Shown: positions 1-7,762 of the stretch, piece after piece
How the letters are laid out: each line of letters starts with the position of its first letter
How positions within the stretch are numbered: position 1 is the stretch's first letter
Assembly (NCBI GenBank): GCA_040902585.1
Contig: JBBDXA010000222.1
Span: 1-14,391, forward strand
Direction of reading: 5' to 3'
Length of the DNA stretch: 14,391 nt
Source of the DNA: JBBDXA01 sp040902585
GTDB taxonomy: Bacteria; Planctomycetota; Phycisphaerae; Phycisphaerales; Phycisphaeraceae
Translations under genes and position numbers: made by a program
Notes under the pieces: model-generated
The model's input: only the letters and a program-made list of their open reading frames with translations
Told to the model about the DNA's origin: nothing
The model's database searches: none

Positions 1-590
1 AGTTTCTTCGCCTTCGCGTCATAGATGAAAGCGTCCCACGTATGCGCGGGCATGATGGGGCCGCCGCGCGTGGTGGTGAGGTGGCCGTCTTTGAAGATCA
101 CGTTTTCATTCCACCATTTGCGATACGCTTGGATCTGTGCCTTCTGCTTGTCATCGAGCACCGTGTCCGGCTTGGCGACGAGTGTGCGCGAGGTGAGAAA
201 GTAAGCGGCTTTGTGATCGCTCGGGTTGCCGCCGTCGGGGGCGTAGAGGAGGTGCCAGGTGTTGGAGCCGAGGTGATACTCCCACACATCGTTCATGCGA
301 TGGGGCACCTGATGATTGCCGCCTGCGTAAAGGGCCGTGCGACGATCCGGCGCGTAGGGCATCTTGTTGCAGTAGTCGCGCTGGCCGGGACCGTAGCGGT
401 CCATGTTCTGAAACTTAAGGTCACCGGCCACGACGGCGTGCGGGGGGAGCACGAGCGCGGCGTTGTCGCCAAGAGCTTTCAGTGAATCAACGATCGCCGG
501 CGTATCACGATAGGGCGGGGCCTCTTCGCTTCGCGAAGGTTCGGCGGCGAAAAGAATGACGGTGAAAGCGGACAGGGCAATGTTTCGCAT
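1..590 (-). CDS. Secreted Kelch-like repeat protein, N-terminal part (runs off window start)
   Basis: Reading the minus strand from the ATG at 590 gives an open frame of 196 complete codons to the window edge with no stop. AAGGAG at 606-601 sits 10 nt upstream. Residues 1-22 form a short hydrophobic signal-peptide-like segment (NIALSAFTVILFAA), so export is likely. Residues about 86-118 look like one Kelch-type blade: a GG pair (YAGGNHQ, 88-94), then NDVWEYHLGSNTW (100-112) with the usual Trp-Tyr-Trp spacing. The last visible residues (HTWDAFIYDAKAKKL) begin a second similar blade. This fits a beta-propeller of the galactose-oxidase or Kelch superfamily, but no catalytic residues fall in the visible part, so enzyme versus binding protein cannot be decided. 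It is divergent from the LRR lipoprotein gene at 747. The frame and start are seen directly; the fold is inferred. Confidence 0.75.
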   Translation of the reverse strand, partial: MRNIALSAFTVILFAAEPSRSEEAPPYRDTPAIVDSLKALGDNAALVLPPHAVVAGDLKFQNMDRYGPGQRDYCNKMPYAPDRRTALYAGGNHQVPHRMNDVWEYHLGSNTWHLLYAPDGGNPSDHKAAYFLTSRTLVAKPDTVLDDKQKAQIQAYRKWWNENVIFKDGHLTTTRGGPIMPAHTWDAFIYDAKAKK

Positions 591-746
591 CACAACGCTG
601 CTCCTTGGGTTCGAGCCTTTCGTCGCATCCCGCAGTGGTCAGGCCGGCATCCTACAGGAGTTGAAGCCAGAGCCTTGCAAGTTACCGGCGAGCTGCGCAG
701 ACGAGAATGGTTAAACTGCTTGGATCGATGTCCCGGAGGTCATTCC

Positions 747-2879
747 ATGCGAGTCCGACTTTCCTGCGTGGTTGTTTCGTTTCTTCTCGTTCTGGTTGGT
801 TGCGGTGACGCGGAGCCGAAGGGTACGGCAACCAATTCGCCAACTCCTTCGTCGCAGCCAGTCGCGACGAATGTGCCGCCCGTGGCCCCGCCGACGGCGT
901 TCAATCGGAAGCCGCCGGTGGTCGCCCCAGCTTCCGGCGAAGAGCCTGAACCCATGTCGCAAAAAGAGCAGCAGCTTGTCACGCGCATCGTCGAATCGCC
1001 CTACGACGACGAACCCGCACTCGCCTATGCAACCTATGTCCAGAAGCGTGATCCTGAACTTGCGGAGATGATTCGTCTGGACTTGAAACTCCGTCGCCAG
1101 AAGCATGGCGACCCCGGCTATGACGAAGAGTCACGTCACCGGATGCAGCTCAAAAGCAAGGTCCAGCCGCGCCTGACGCGAGGCCTCGGTCCGCTGATCG
1201 GCGAGTACGACGATGTCAACATCGAATCAGGTTTGGTCTCAGCCATCTTCGTCCGCAGCCTCACCGACGCCCGGCTGGAAAGACTGAAGCATGTCCCGTT
1301 TCTCAGATACCTGTTCATCAATGGCGGCGAAATCAGCGAAGCGGGTATGAAGGCGATATGCCAGCTCAGATATTTGACCATCGTTAGTCTCCAGAAGGTG
1401 AAGGTCACACCCCAAGCCATTCCCATCCTGGCGACGCTTCCGCCCGGGACCGTCGTGCATGTCTACGGCGAAGGGATCGACATGAAGGCGGTCGATCGCG
1501 CCGCCGCCGAGCGCCTCTCGGTGATGGACAAGCTTTCACCGCAGGAGCAGACCGCGGCGGCATCGCAATATATTCGCTACTTCGAACACGGTTGGCGCGA
1601 GCCGGGGCCTCCGAAGGTTGCCCCGTTCAGTCAGGCGGGGATTACCGATGCGGAAATGCGCCTGCTGGCCGCACTGCCTGAGCTTGAGACAGTTGTCGTG
1701 ACGGTGTCCGACATCACTTCGAAGGGCCTAAGCTACCTGTCGGGCATGAAGCATCTGAAACAACTCGAACTCTGGGATACCAAGGTGGAGTCGCTGGTCC
1801 CGATTACTGACTGCATCGCGCTGCAAGTGCTCAATGTGTTTCCCGAATACGGCACGACGATGGGCGACGCTGGCACGGCCGGTCTGGAAAAGCTCGTCAA
1901 CCTAACCGAGGTCTACCTCAACGACGACGCGATCAGTGATGCCACCATCAAGCGATTCGCCACGCTGACCAAGCTGAAAAAGCTCGATCTTTCCGCCATC
2001 GAACTCAAAGAGGAAACCAGCCTGGCGGCCTTGGCGAATCTGAAGGCCATGGAACACCTCACACTGAACGCGGGCACCTTCAGCGATCAGGCACTGCAAT
2101 ACCTGGCACCGATGACGGAGTTGAAGTTCCTGTATGTGAAGGTTCGCACAGGCAAGGGAGAAGGCTTCGCGCACCTGGCGAATCTGCAGAAGCTCGAAGA
2201 GCTTTACATTCACGGTGACGGTGTGACGGATGACTGCATCCCGCATCTGGCGGCCCTTAAGAACCTTCGCGTGGTCATGGCACAAGGCTCGGCGATCACG
2301 GAGGCTGGGGCCCAGAAGCTCGTCGCAGGCTTTCCTCGCCTGACGGTGATCCTGGATGACCATGTCGTCAAGAGTGCGCGGGAGAGCTACGTTTTCAAGC
2401 GCAAGAACCTGAATAACGTGGCATCGATGCTGCTGCCGGTGGACTGGACAGATAAAGGAGAGGACGACAGCATCAGTTTAACCGAGGACGGTTGGGAGAA
2501 TATCGGCAGCTACGGCGGCGATCAGGTGGGGCCGGCGAACATTCGGCTGTACCTCCATGAGGATTCATTCTCCAGCGTCGAAAGTGTGATGAAGGATTAC
2601 CTCAGAGATGAACTCCCCGCGACCGAGCGGGACACCTTCTCGCTCAACGGCGCAGAGCAGGCCGCGTCCTGCGTCTTCAAAACTGACTTTGCTCAGACGC
2701 TGCTTTGTGTCGGAAAGATTGGTAGCCGAGTGGCGGTCCTTACTTGCCAAGTCCGCGCACCTCGCTTCGCCTCCATGCGCCCACTCTTCAACTACATCGC
2801 CCGTTCCGTCCGCCTCGGCGGCGACGCCAGCCGGCACGCCGATGAACGGACGGAGGTCCGCGTCGCCGACCTGAAATGA
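747..2879 (+). CDS. Lipoprotein with repeat-companion (TIGR02996-like) segment and leucine-rich repeats
   Basis: The start is set at ATG 747 because GGAGG (735-739) lies 7 nt upstream and a lipoprotein signal begins exactly there: MRVRLS, a hydrophobic core, and lipobox LVGC with Cys19. The frame is open upstream to a TTG at 675, but that adds 24 non-signal residues. After a Pro/Ala/Thr linker (20-69), residues about 70-120 match the pattern of TIGR02996, which in planctomycetes commonly precedes LRRs: EQQLVTRIVESPYDDEPALA, then a YVQKRDPELAEMIRL core. LRRs of the RNI type cover about 177-240 and 295-540 (for example GITDAEMRLLAALPELETV). The C-terminal 150 residues (about 545-690) are not LRR and may be a small alpha/beta domain ending in YIARSVRLGG, a tail reminiscent of PsbP/DcrB-fold proteins; that is a guess. 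It is probably membrane-anchored and protein-binding, partner unknown. Its stop lies 9 bp from that of the convergent sulfatase. Confidence 0.88.
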   Translation: MRVRLSCVVVSFLLVLVGCGDAEPKGTATNSPTPSSQPVATNVPPVAPPTAFNRKPPVVAPASGEEPEPMSQKEQQLVTRIVESPYDDEPALAYATYVQKRDPELAEMIRLDLKLRRQKHGDPGYDEESRHRMQLKSKVQPRLTRGLGPLIGEYDDVNIESGLVSAIFVRSLTDARLERLKHVPFLRYLFINGGEISEAGMKAICQLRYLTIVSLQKVKVTPQAIPILATLPPGTVVHVYGEGIDMKAVDRAAAERLSVMDKLSPQEQTAAASQYIRYFEHGWREPGPPKVAPFSQAGITDAEMRLLAALPELETVVVTVSDITSKGLSYLSGMKHLKQLELWDTKVESLVPITDCIALQVLNVFPEYGTTMGDAGTAGLEKLVNLTEVYLNDDAISDATIKRFATLTKLKKLDLSAIELKEETSLAALANLKAMEHLTLNAGTFSDQALQYLAPMTELKFLYVKVRTGKGEGFAHLANLQKLEELYIHGDGVTDDCIPHLAALKNLRVVMAQGSAITEAGAQKLVAGFPRLTVILDDHVVKSARESYVFKRKNLNNVASMLLPVDWTDKGEDDSISLTEDGWENIGSYGGDQVGPANIRLYLHEDSFSSVESVMKDYLRDELPATERDTFSLNGAEQAASCVFKTDFAQTLLCVGKIGSRVAVLTCQVRAPRFASMRPLFNYIARSVRLGGDASRHADERTEVRVADLK

Positions 2880-2888
2880 TCCGGCGCC

Positions 2889-4442
2889 TCAGTTGTTCTT
2901 GTTCTTTTTGTTCTTCGCCTTTGCCGGTTCCTCGCTCGGCGGTGTCAGGTCATCCTTCGGCTGATTCCACAACCGATACGGATCATGCAACCGCCGCATC
3001 TCCTCCAGCAGCAGCGCCTCCATCTCCTTCAGCTTCCCCGCGTATTTCGGATCCTCCGCCAGATCGATCTGGTTCGGCTCGGGCTTCACGCCGGTCAGCG
3101 CGATCACCTTCGGGTCGTGATGTTCCTTCAGATATTCGTTGGGATTCTCCGCGAGGTTGAACAGTTGCGTCTCGCGCACGTTGCCGTCCATCACGTCGTA
3201 CTTGATGAGCTTCCAATCGCCCTTTTTCACGCAGCGCATGCCGGGCTTCGTCCCGGCGGAGTAGACGCCGTAGAGCACGTCGCGGATCGTGTCCCGCTTG
3301 CCTTCGAGCACCGGCCTGATGCTCATGCCTTCATTCGACTCCGGCGGCGTGATGCCCGCCAGGTCGCAGAGCGTGGCGACCGTGTCGAGCAGATAAAGGT
3401 TGCCCGTCGCTCGGGTGCCGGGCTTGATGCCGGGGCCTTTCACGATGAAGGGCACGCGCCAGGTGTGCTGGTAGAGATTCTGCTTGCCCTGGAGGCCGTG
3501 CCTCCCGATCGCCATCCCGTGATCGGAGGTATAGATGATGTAGGTGTTGTCGAGCTCGCCCATTTCCTTGAGCTTGTCGAGCACGCGGGCGATCTGATTG
3601 TCAATGTTTTCATTGCAGGCAAACTCGCGGCCCAGCTCATTGCGGATCGTCTGCTCATCGCGGCGTTCCCACACGCCTGAAACAGCCACCTCATCGCGCA
3701 GACCGGGATGACCGTGATGGAACGGATGTTCCGGCAGCCAGTTGATCGGCAGCGGCGGGGCGTTCTTGCCGGGCGAAGGGAGTGAGTTCTTATCCTTGTG
3801 ATTCGTTGCGCCGTATTTTTCGAGCAGTTCGGGTGTGCCGTCGCGCGTGTCGTGCGGATGGCTGAATCCGAAGTAGATGAGGAAGGGATCGGTGTCCTTC
3901 GCCTTGGCGCGATCGTTGAGATAGTTGAGCACCTGCTGGCCGTGCCAGGCGCTGCCGGTCTCGGCGGTGCCGCCGCGCTTGGTGGCGTCGCGCACGACGG
4001 TGAACTGCTTGTTGGCGGCGGGGTAACTGTTGCCGTTCTTGCAGGTGCGCATGGTGTCGTACCCGGCGCGGTTGAAGACGGCCGCAAGCGTGTTCTCTTC
4101 CAGCTTGGGCGGGCAGTGGTCCTTCGCGCCGGGGCCGATGGGCAGATGCCAGACGGTGCGCCCGCTCATGACCATGTGCCGCGAAGGCGTGCAGACCGCG
4201 CCGCTGAACGAGCCCATCTGGTACGCGCCGTCGAAGGTCATGCCCTCGGCCGCGAGCTTGTCGATGGTCGGCGAATGCAGTTTCGACTTGGGGTCGTACA
4301 CCTTCAGATCAAAGGGCGACTGATCATCAGCGATGATGTAAAGAATGTTCGGCCGCTTCTTCGCGCCGTCCGCGGCGAGCAGCGGAGCGGCGGTAAAGCA
4401 GGCAAGAACAAGGAAGAGAACGAGGGGGCGAGTCAGGGGCAA
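2889..4442 (-). CDS. Secreted sulfatase (formylglycine-dependent, Cys-type)
   Basis: This is a 517-residue protein of the alkaline-phosphatase/sulfatase superfamily, a usual length for planctomycete sulfatases. Signal peptide LPLTRPLVLFLVLACF is followed by a likely cleavage near AAPLLAADG. Metal-binding Asp pair: PNILYIIADDQ (D39, D40). The maturation motif CTPSR (84-88) makes C84 the residue converted to formylglycine by a separate FGE enzyme. HPHD (195-198), YTSDHG (304-309) and K320 in HGLQGK fit the remaining active-site positions. It should hydrolyse sulfate esters outside the cytoplasm; the substrate (polysaccharide or small molecule) cannot be told. TTG 4442-4440 is preferred because AAAGGA lies 6 nt upstream and the signal peptide starts there. 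The frame is open up to an ATG at 4556, but those 38 residues are Arg-rich and would bury the signal. The C-terminus ends in a Lys/Asn tail (AKNKKNKNN), perhaps an electrostatic anchor. Confidence 0.93.
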   Translation of the reverse strand: MPLTRPLVLFLVLACFTAAPLLAADGAKKRPNILYIIADDQSPFDLKVYDPKSKLHSPTIDKLAAEGMTFDGAYQMGSFSGAVCTPSRHMVMSGRTVWHLPIGPGAKDHCPPKLEENTLAAVFNRAGYDTMRTCKNGNSYPAANKQFTVVRDATKRGGTAETGSAWHGQQVLNYLNDRAKAKDTDPFLIYFGFSHPHDTRDGTPELLEKYGATNHKDKNSLPSPGKNAPPLPINWLPEHPFHHGHPGLRDEVAVSGVWERRDEQTIRNELGREFACNENIDNQIARVLDKLKEMGELDNTYIIYTSDHGMAIGRHGLQGKQNLYQHTWRVPFIVKGPGIKPGTRATGNLYLLDTVATLCDLAGITPPESNEGMSIRPVLEGKRDTIRDVLYGVYSAGTKPGMRCVKKGDWKLIKYDVMDGNVRETQLFNLAENPNEYLKEHHDPKVIALTGVKPEPNQIDLAEDPKYAGKLKEMEALLLEEMRRLHDPYRLWNQPKDDLTPPSEEPAKAKNKKNKNN

Positions 4443-4448
4443 GCGGGT

Positions 4449-4454
4449 TCCTTT
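4449..4454 (-). promoter_or_regulatory. Ribosome binding site deciding a TTG start for the sulfatase
   Basis: On the minus strand AAAGGA is followed by a 6-nt spacer (ACCCGC) and then TTG at 4442-4440, directly ahead of the signal peptide. The ATG codons further up the same frame (4556 and 4523) would place the signal peptide 27-38 residues inside the protein. Confidence 0.6.
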
Positions 4455-4513
4455 CAGGTGCGTATCGCGAATCCTGTCCGTAGGAACGCGGGCATTACTT
4501 CGGGGGCCTCGGC

Positions 4514-4526
4514 TCAATGCCATTGA
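4514..4526. promoter_or_regulatory. Perfect 6-bp-arm palindrome, possible operator
   Basis: TCAATG C CATTGA has perfect 6-bp arms around one central base. It lies 72 bp upstream of the sulfatase TTG and about 230 bp upstream of the first EF-hand gene. A dimeric repressor or activator site between divergent genes would look like this, but a 13-bp palindrome can arise by chance and no regulator gene is adjacent. Confidence 0.2.
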
Positions 4527-4753
4527 AAGCCATCGGCCGGAGGTTATGCCTCGCATCGCCTTCAGATTAACGACTTGAAGACTGATCGCGAGTCTGCAAA
4601 GTGCTCAAGGGCAGCCATTATTGAGTGATCGAAGACCGGCACCGCACTAAACCGTCGCAAGCCGCGTTGTTCCCCTTTACGCAAGTCACCTGGGCCGGTC
4701 GATGTTCAATACCTTCCGTCGGATGCTCGGGTCGGTTTCTCCCGGAGAGTTGT

Positions 4754-5908
4754 ATGAAGCCGCTTACGCCTGTCTTTGGTGCCGTGTGGGTCACGGTATT
4801 CGCGTGGTCGAGCCTTTGCCTGGGGCAGCCCTCGACTGAGCCCAGGGAACCGAAGGAGTTGGAGAATCTCGCTGCCGGTCCGATCGATCCCTACAACCTC
4901 GGCTCCGAGCGCAGCCGGTTCCTCGCCGCCGCGGGTGTGGATTCGGAGCTTGATGAGAAGGAGTTCAAAGCCAACCTGTCCGCCCGCGATCCCTTTGTGC
5001 GCAAGTTCGATTCATGGTCCGCCCTGAAGGCATTTGATAAGGATGGGAGCAATACGATCGACTGGTTCGAAGCCGAGGGCTATCGAAGGGCCGTGCGCGA
5101 GTTGGTCATGGGGGCGTTCGACAAGGACAAAGACGGCGTGCTCAATGATGCGGAACGTCTGGCCGCCAACAAGGAATTGCTCGCCGGACATTTGCCTCGT
5201 CCCGACGCGCCCGGCCGCGAAGGCAGTTCAACCCGCAGCAAAGAAGGGGACGGCGGCGGCGAGCGCAAGTACACCGATGCCGAGCGAGCGGAGTACCAGA
5301 AGAAACGCGAGGAGCGGCAAAAGCAGGAGCAGGAAGAGCGGGCCCGAAAAGGAGAGGGTGACAGCAAGAAAAGACCCGAGCCTGTGGCGGCACCTGCCGG
5401 CGATCCGAGCGAGAAGAGTCCCGAAGCGGCCGCGTTTGAAGCGATTCGGCAGATGGATGTGAAGAAGGATGAAATGGAACTCCTATTCCGCTGGGATGCT
5501 GATGGCGACGGCAAGCTGAACGAAGCCGAACGGCAGGCCGCGAGCGAAGCAGTTCATGAGAAGACTCAGAAGGACATGGAGAAGCATCTCCGCAAGTGGG
5601 ACAAGGATGGCGACGGCAAACTCAGCGACCTGGAGGCGAAGGCCGCCCAGGAAGATCACCGCGCCGATACCCAGAAGGATGTAGAGAAGTTTGTCCGCAA
5701 GTGGGACGCGGATCACGACGGCCGGCTAAGCGAAGCGGAGAGGAACGCCGCCGTCCATGACATGCGCGAGAAGGTACAGAAGGACATGGAGAAACATGTT
5801 CGCAAGTGGGACGCCAACGGCAATGGCCGGCTCGACCCCGACGAACAGAAGGCAGCCCACGCCGCCTATATGGAGGAAAGAAAGAAGCAGGACGAGCGAG
5901 GCCGCTGA
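4754..5908 (+). CDS. Secreted EF-hand Ca2+-binding protein with four 35-residue modules (paralogue A)
   Basis: The start at ATG 4754 has GGAGAG at 4744-4749 and begins a signal peptide (MKPLTPVFGAVWVTVFAWSS, cleavage near LCLGQP). The product has 384 residues. Six canonical 12-residue EF loops carry acidic or polar ligands at positions 1, 3, 5, 9 and 12: 95-106, 123-134, 248-259, 283-294, 318-329 and 353-364. The last four are spaced exactly 35 residues apart, each preceded by (R/K)WD and linked by charged helix (QKDMEKHLRKWD). Residues about 37-149 form a module shared with the next gene (DPYNxGSERSRFL, SARDPFVRKFDSW) that I do not recognise beyond its two EF loops. Residues 150-240 are a Glu/Lys/Arg-rich, coiled-coil-like stretch. 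The likely role is Ca2+ binding outside the cytoplasm, in adhesion, matrix or buffering; no enzymatic domain is visible. It lies 192 bp upstream of paralogue B and may be cotranscribed with it. Confidence 0.9.
   Translation: MKPLTPVFGAVWVTVFAWSSLCLGQPSTEPREPKELENLAAGPIDPYNLGSERSRFLAAAGVDSELDEKEFKANLSARDPFVRKFDSWSALKAFDKDGSNTIDWFEAEGYRRAVRELVMGAFDKDKDGVLNDAERLAANKELLAGHLPRPDAPGREGSSTRSKEGDGGGERKYTDAERAEYQKKREERQKQEQEERARKGEGDSKKRPEPVAAPAGDPSEKSPEAAAFEAIRQMDVKKDEMELLFRWDADGDGKLNEAERQAASEAVHEKTQKDMEKHLRKWDKDGDGKLSDLEAKAAQEDHRADTQKDVEKFVRKWDADHDGRLSEAERNAAVHDMREKVQKDMEKHVRKWDANGNGRLDPDEQKAAHAAYMEERKKQDERGR
5495..5845 (+). repeat. Tandem 35-residue (105-bp) EF-hand modules in paralogue A
   Basis: Four EF loops begin at residues 248, 283, 318 and 353, an exact 35-residue step. 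The repeated core is VRKWDxDxDGxLSExE followed by xAAxxxxRExxQKDMEK. Module similarity suggests duplication of a 105-bp unit. Confidence 0.8.
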
Positions 5909-6100
5909 CCGCTGTTGCGTGACCCTGCCGGCCGTGATTCGTCGATCCAGTCGAAGATTTCGCCAAATCGGTCCCTGACGCCGGATTTGTGCGTTATTTT
6001 GCGAGGCCGGAGCGTGATATCCTGTAACAAACGCCGCTCTGGAGCGTCTATCATTGATCCAGATGCTCTTCGCCTGCCCGTCTGCCTAGGGAACCTCGCC

Positions 6101-7579
6101 ATGAAGCCAGCCCTTCACACCGTCGCCGCCGCCCTTTTTGGATTCGTCGTGTTCACGGACGGCTCCTTCGCCCAGGACAACCCTGAACCGGAAGACTTCA
6201 CCAACGGCGCGGTCGATCCCTACAACCCCGGCTCCGAACGCAGCCGCTTCCTCGGGGCGGCCGGCGTGGACAGCGAACTCGACGAGCAGGAGTTCAAAGC
6301 CAACCCCTCAGCCCGCGATCCCTTCGTGCGGAAGTTTGATTCGTGGCCTTCACTCCGCGCGTTCGACAAGAACAACAACGGCACCATCGACTGGTTCGAG
6401 GCCGATGGCTACCGTCGCGCCGTGCGCGACGCGGTGGTCGGCGGGTACGACAAGAACAAGGACGGCCGCCTGGATGACACCGAGCGCCTGGCCGCCAACA
6501 AGGACCTGGGCGCGGGCCGGTTGCCACGACTTGATCTGCCGCGCCGTGACGCCGGTTCGCCGCGCGTCGTGATCGGCGATGGTGACAACAACGTGCGTCG
6601 CGGCAATGAATGGGACCTGGACGGCGACGGCAAGTTCTCCGATGAAGAGCGGACTGAGTATCAAAAGAAGCAGCAGGAAAAGTACAAGCAGTGGCAGGAG
6701 GATTACACGCGCAAGTGGGACGCCAACGGTGACGGCAAGGTGGATGCCCAGGAGCAGAAGACGGCCCAGGCGGAAGCCATGCGCGAGTGGCGTGAGAAAA
6801 ATCCTGAGGCGGGCGCCCGCTGGGACAAGCAGCAGGAAGATTGGAAAAAGCAGCAGGAGGAATACGTCCGCAAGTGGGACGCCGATGGCGACGGCAAGCT
6901 CAACGCGGACGAGTACAAGGCCGCCAACGACGAGCGCCTGCGCGAGTGGCGCGAAAAAAATCCCGAGCAGGCGGCTCAATATGACAAGCAGATGGAAGTG
7001 TATAAGAAGCAGCAGGAGGATTACACGCGCAAGTGGGACACCGATGGCGACGGCAAGCTGGATCAGGAAGAACAGAAGGTCGCCTATGCCTCCCAGCGCG
7101 AAGAGAGCCAGAAGCGCTGGAAGGAATACATGGACAAGTACGACACCAACGGCAACGGCCAGTTGGATGCGGACGAACAGAAGGTCGCCAACGAAGCTCG
7201 CATGGAAGAGTGGAAGAAGAACGATCCCGAAGCCTACGAGCGCTGGCAGAAGCAGCAGGAAGAATGGAAGAAGCAGCAGGAAGAGCGCGTCCGCCGGTTC
7301 GACAAGAACGGCGACGGCCAACTCAGCGGCGACGAGTGGCAGGATGCCCTGAAGACCGAGCGCGAAGAGCGCGAGAAGAACGGCGGGGGACAAGGCGATA
7401 ATCGCGGCAACTTCCGCGTGCTGCCCGGCGGCGGCGGAGGCTTTGGCGGAGGCTTCAACGGCGGCGGCGGGGCCTATTTCCCAGGCCCCGGCAGCGTTCA
7501 ACGCGTCGTCATTCCCCAGGGCGGTGGCCAAGGCGGGGGCGGCGGCGGTGTCATCGTGATCGAGGGCAAGGATGAATAG
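6101..7579 (+). CDS. Secreted EF-hand Ca2+-binding protein with expanded modules and Gly-rich tail (paralogue B)
   Basis: ATG 6101 has a modest SD (AGGGAA, 6088-6093) and opens a signal peptide (MKPALHTVAAALFGFVVF, cleavage near SFAQD). The frame extends upstream to 5915, but those 62 codons look non-coding. The product has 492 residues. Its N-terminal module (about 31-143) is about 73% identical to that of the gene upstream by hand count, marking a tandem duplication. Eight EF loops start at residues 89, 117, 172, 207, 260, 313, 348 and 401, all canonical DxxxDGxLxxxE-type. Spacing among the last six is 35, 53, 53, 35 and 53. The longer steps hold an extra 18 residues of the type EWREKNPEAGARWDKQQ. 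Residues 425-492 form a Gly-rich tail (GGGGGFGGGFNGGGG, then GGGQGGGGGG) ending VIVIEGKDE. Ca2+-stabilised extracellular rod or adhesin-like behaviour is plausible but inferred. Confidence 0.9.
   Translation: MKPALHTVAAALFGFVVFTDGSFAQDNPEPEDFTNGAVDPYNPGSERSRFLGAAGVDSELDEQEFKANPSARDPFVRKFDSWPSLRAFDKNNNGTIDWFEADGYRRAVRDAVVGGYDKNKDGRLDDTERLAANKDLGAGRLPRLDLPRRDAGSPRVVIGDGDNNVRRGNEWDLDGDGKFSDEERTEYQKKQQEKYKQWQEDYTRKWDANGDGKVDAQEQKTAQAEAMREWREKNPEAGARWDKQQEDWKKQQEEYVRKWDADGDGKLNADEYKAANDERLREWREKNPEQAAQYDKQMEVYKKQQEDYTRKWDTDGDGKLDQEEQKVAYASQREESQKRWKEYMDKYDTNGNGQLDADEQKVANEARMEEWKKNDPEAYERWQKQQEEWKKQQEERVRRFDKNGDGQLSGDEWQDALKTEREEREKNGGGQGDNRGNFRVLPGGGGGFGGGFNGGGGAYFPGPGSVQRVVIPQGGGQGGGGGGVIVIEGKDE
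6614..7336 (+). repeat. EF-hand modules of two lengths (35 or 53 residues) in paralogue B
   Basis: Six loops at residues 172, 207, 260, 313, 348 and 401 are spaced 35, 53, 53, 35 and 53. The 53-residue form is the 35-residue form plus an 18-residue Trp/Gln/Lys/Glu-rich segment (REKNPEAGARWDKQQEDW type). At the DNA level the units are 105 and 159 bp. Confidence 0.8.
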
Positions 7580-7629
7580 TCTGCCGCGGTTTCCTTCAAA
7601 ATGAACAGCGGCCTCAGCCGATAAGAAGA

Positions 7630-7650
7630 GTGCGGCCTTTTCTGCCGCGC
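7630..7650 (+). terminator. Weak hairpin after paralogue B
   Basis: GTGCGGC (7630-7636) can pair with GCCGCGC (7644-7650), a 7-bp stem with one G-U pair and loop CTTTTCT. It lies about 50 bp after the stop of the second EF-hand gene, but no T-run follows, so termination is uncertain. Confidence 0.22.
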
Positions 7651-7762
7651 ACGTTGTGGTATCGTTTCATTCGCGATGCAGCCACGGCGGGCAAACCCGC
7701 AACCGGCCTGCCGCGTACAATGGGAACGAACCGCAGCCACACCCTTAAAAGGAGTTCCGGCA

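Larger units (their letters stand above)
4443..4753. other. Divergent intergenic region between sulfatase and first EF-hand gene
   Basis: These 311 bp separate the two divergently oriented starts and should hold both promoters. I see no convincing -35/-10 pair. The only clear structure is a 13-bp palindrome at 4514-4526. In-frame extensions of both flanking genes enter this region but lack signal-peptide or family character. Confidence 0.5.

Noticed and set aside
42..485. 147-codon plus-strand frame opposite the Kelch-like gene
   Set aside because: The minus-strand frame here has a signal peptide, an SD site and Kelch-pattern residues; the plus frame has none of these.
675..746. TTG start 24 codons upstream of the LRR lipoprotein
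   Set aside because: It would put a polar stretch before the lipoprotein signal, while ATG 747 has a strong SD.
3798..4526. 242-codon plus-strand frame opposite the sulfatase
   Set aside because: The minus strand encodes all sulfatase active-site motifs; this frame shows only Val/Gly/Arg-rich antisense composition.
5915..6100. In-frame 62-codon extension before the second EF-hand gene
   Set aside because: It precedes the signal peptide, lacks an SD site and has no resemblance to the paralogue; ATG 6101 is the natural start.
6350..7531. 393-codon minus-strand frame rich in Leu, Ala and Val
   Set aside because: It is the antisense of the repetitive EF-hand gene; codon bias of GAG/AAG/CAG repeats gives long Leu-rich antisense frames that mimic membrane proteins.
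7693..7721. Possible promoter with TACAAT (7716-7721) before the Bax-inhibitor-like gene
   Set aside because: The -10 word is good but the hexamer 17 bp upstream (AAACCC) does not resemble a -35, so chance is likely.
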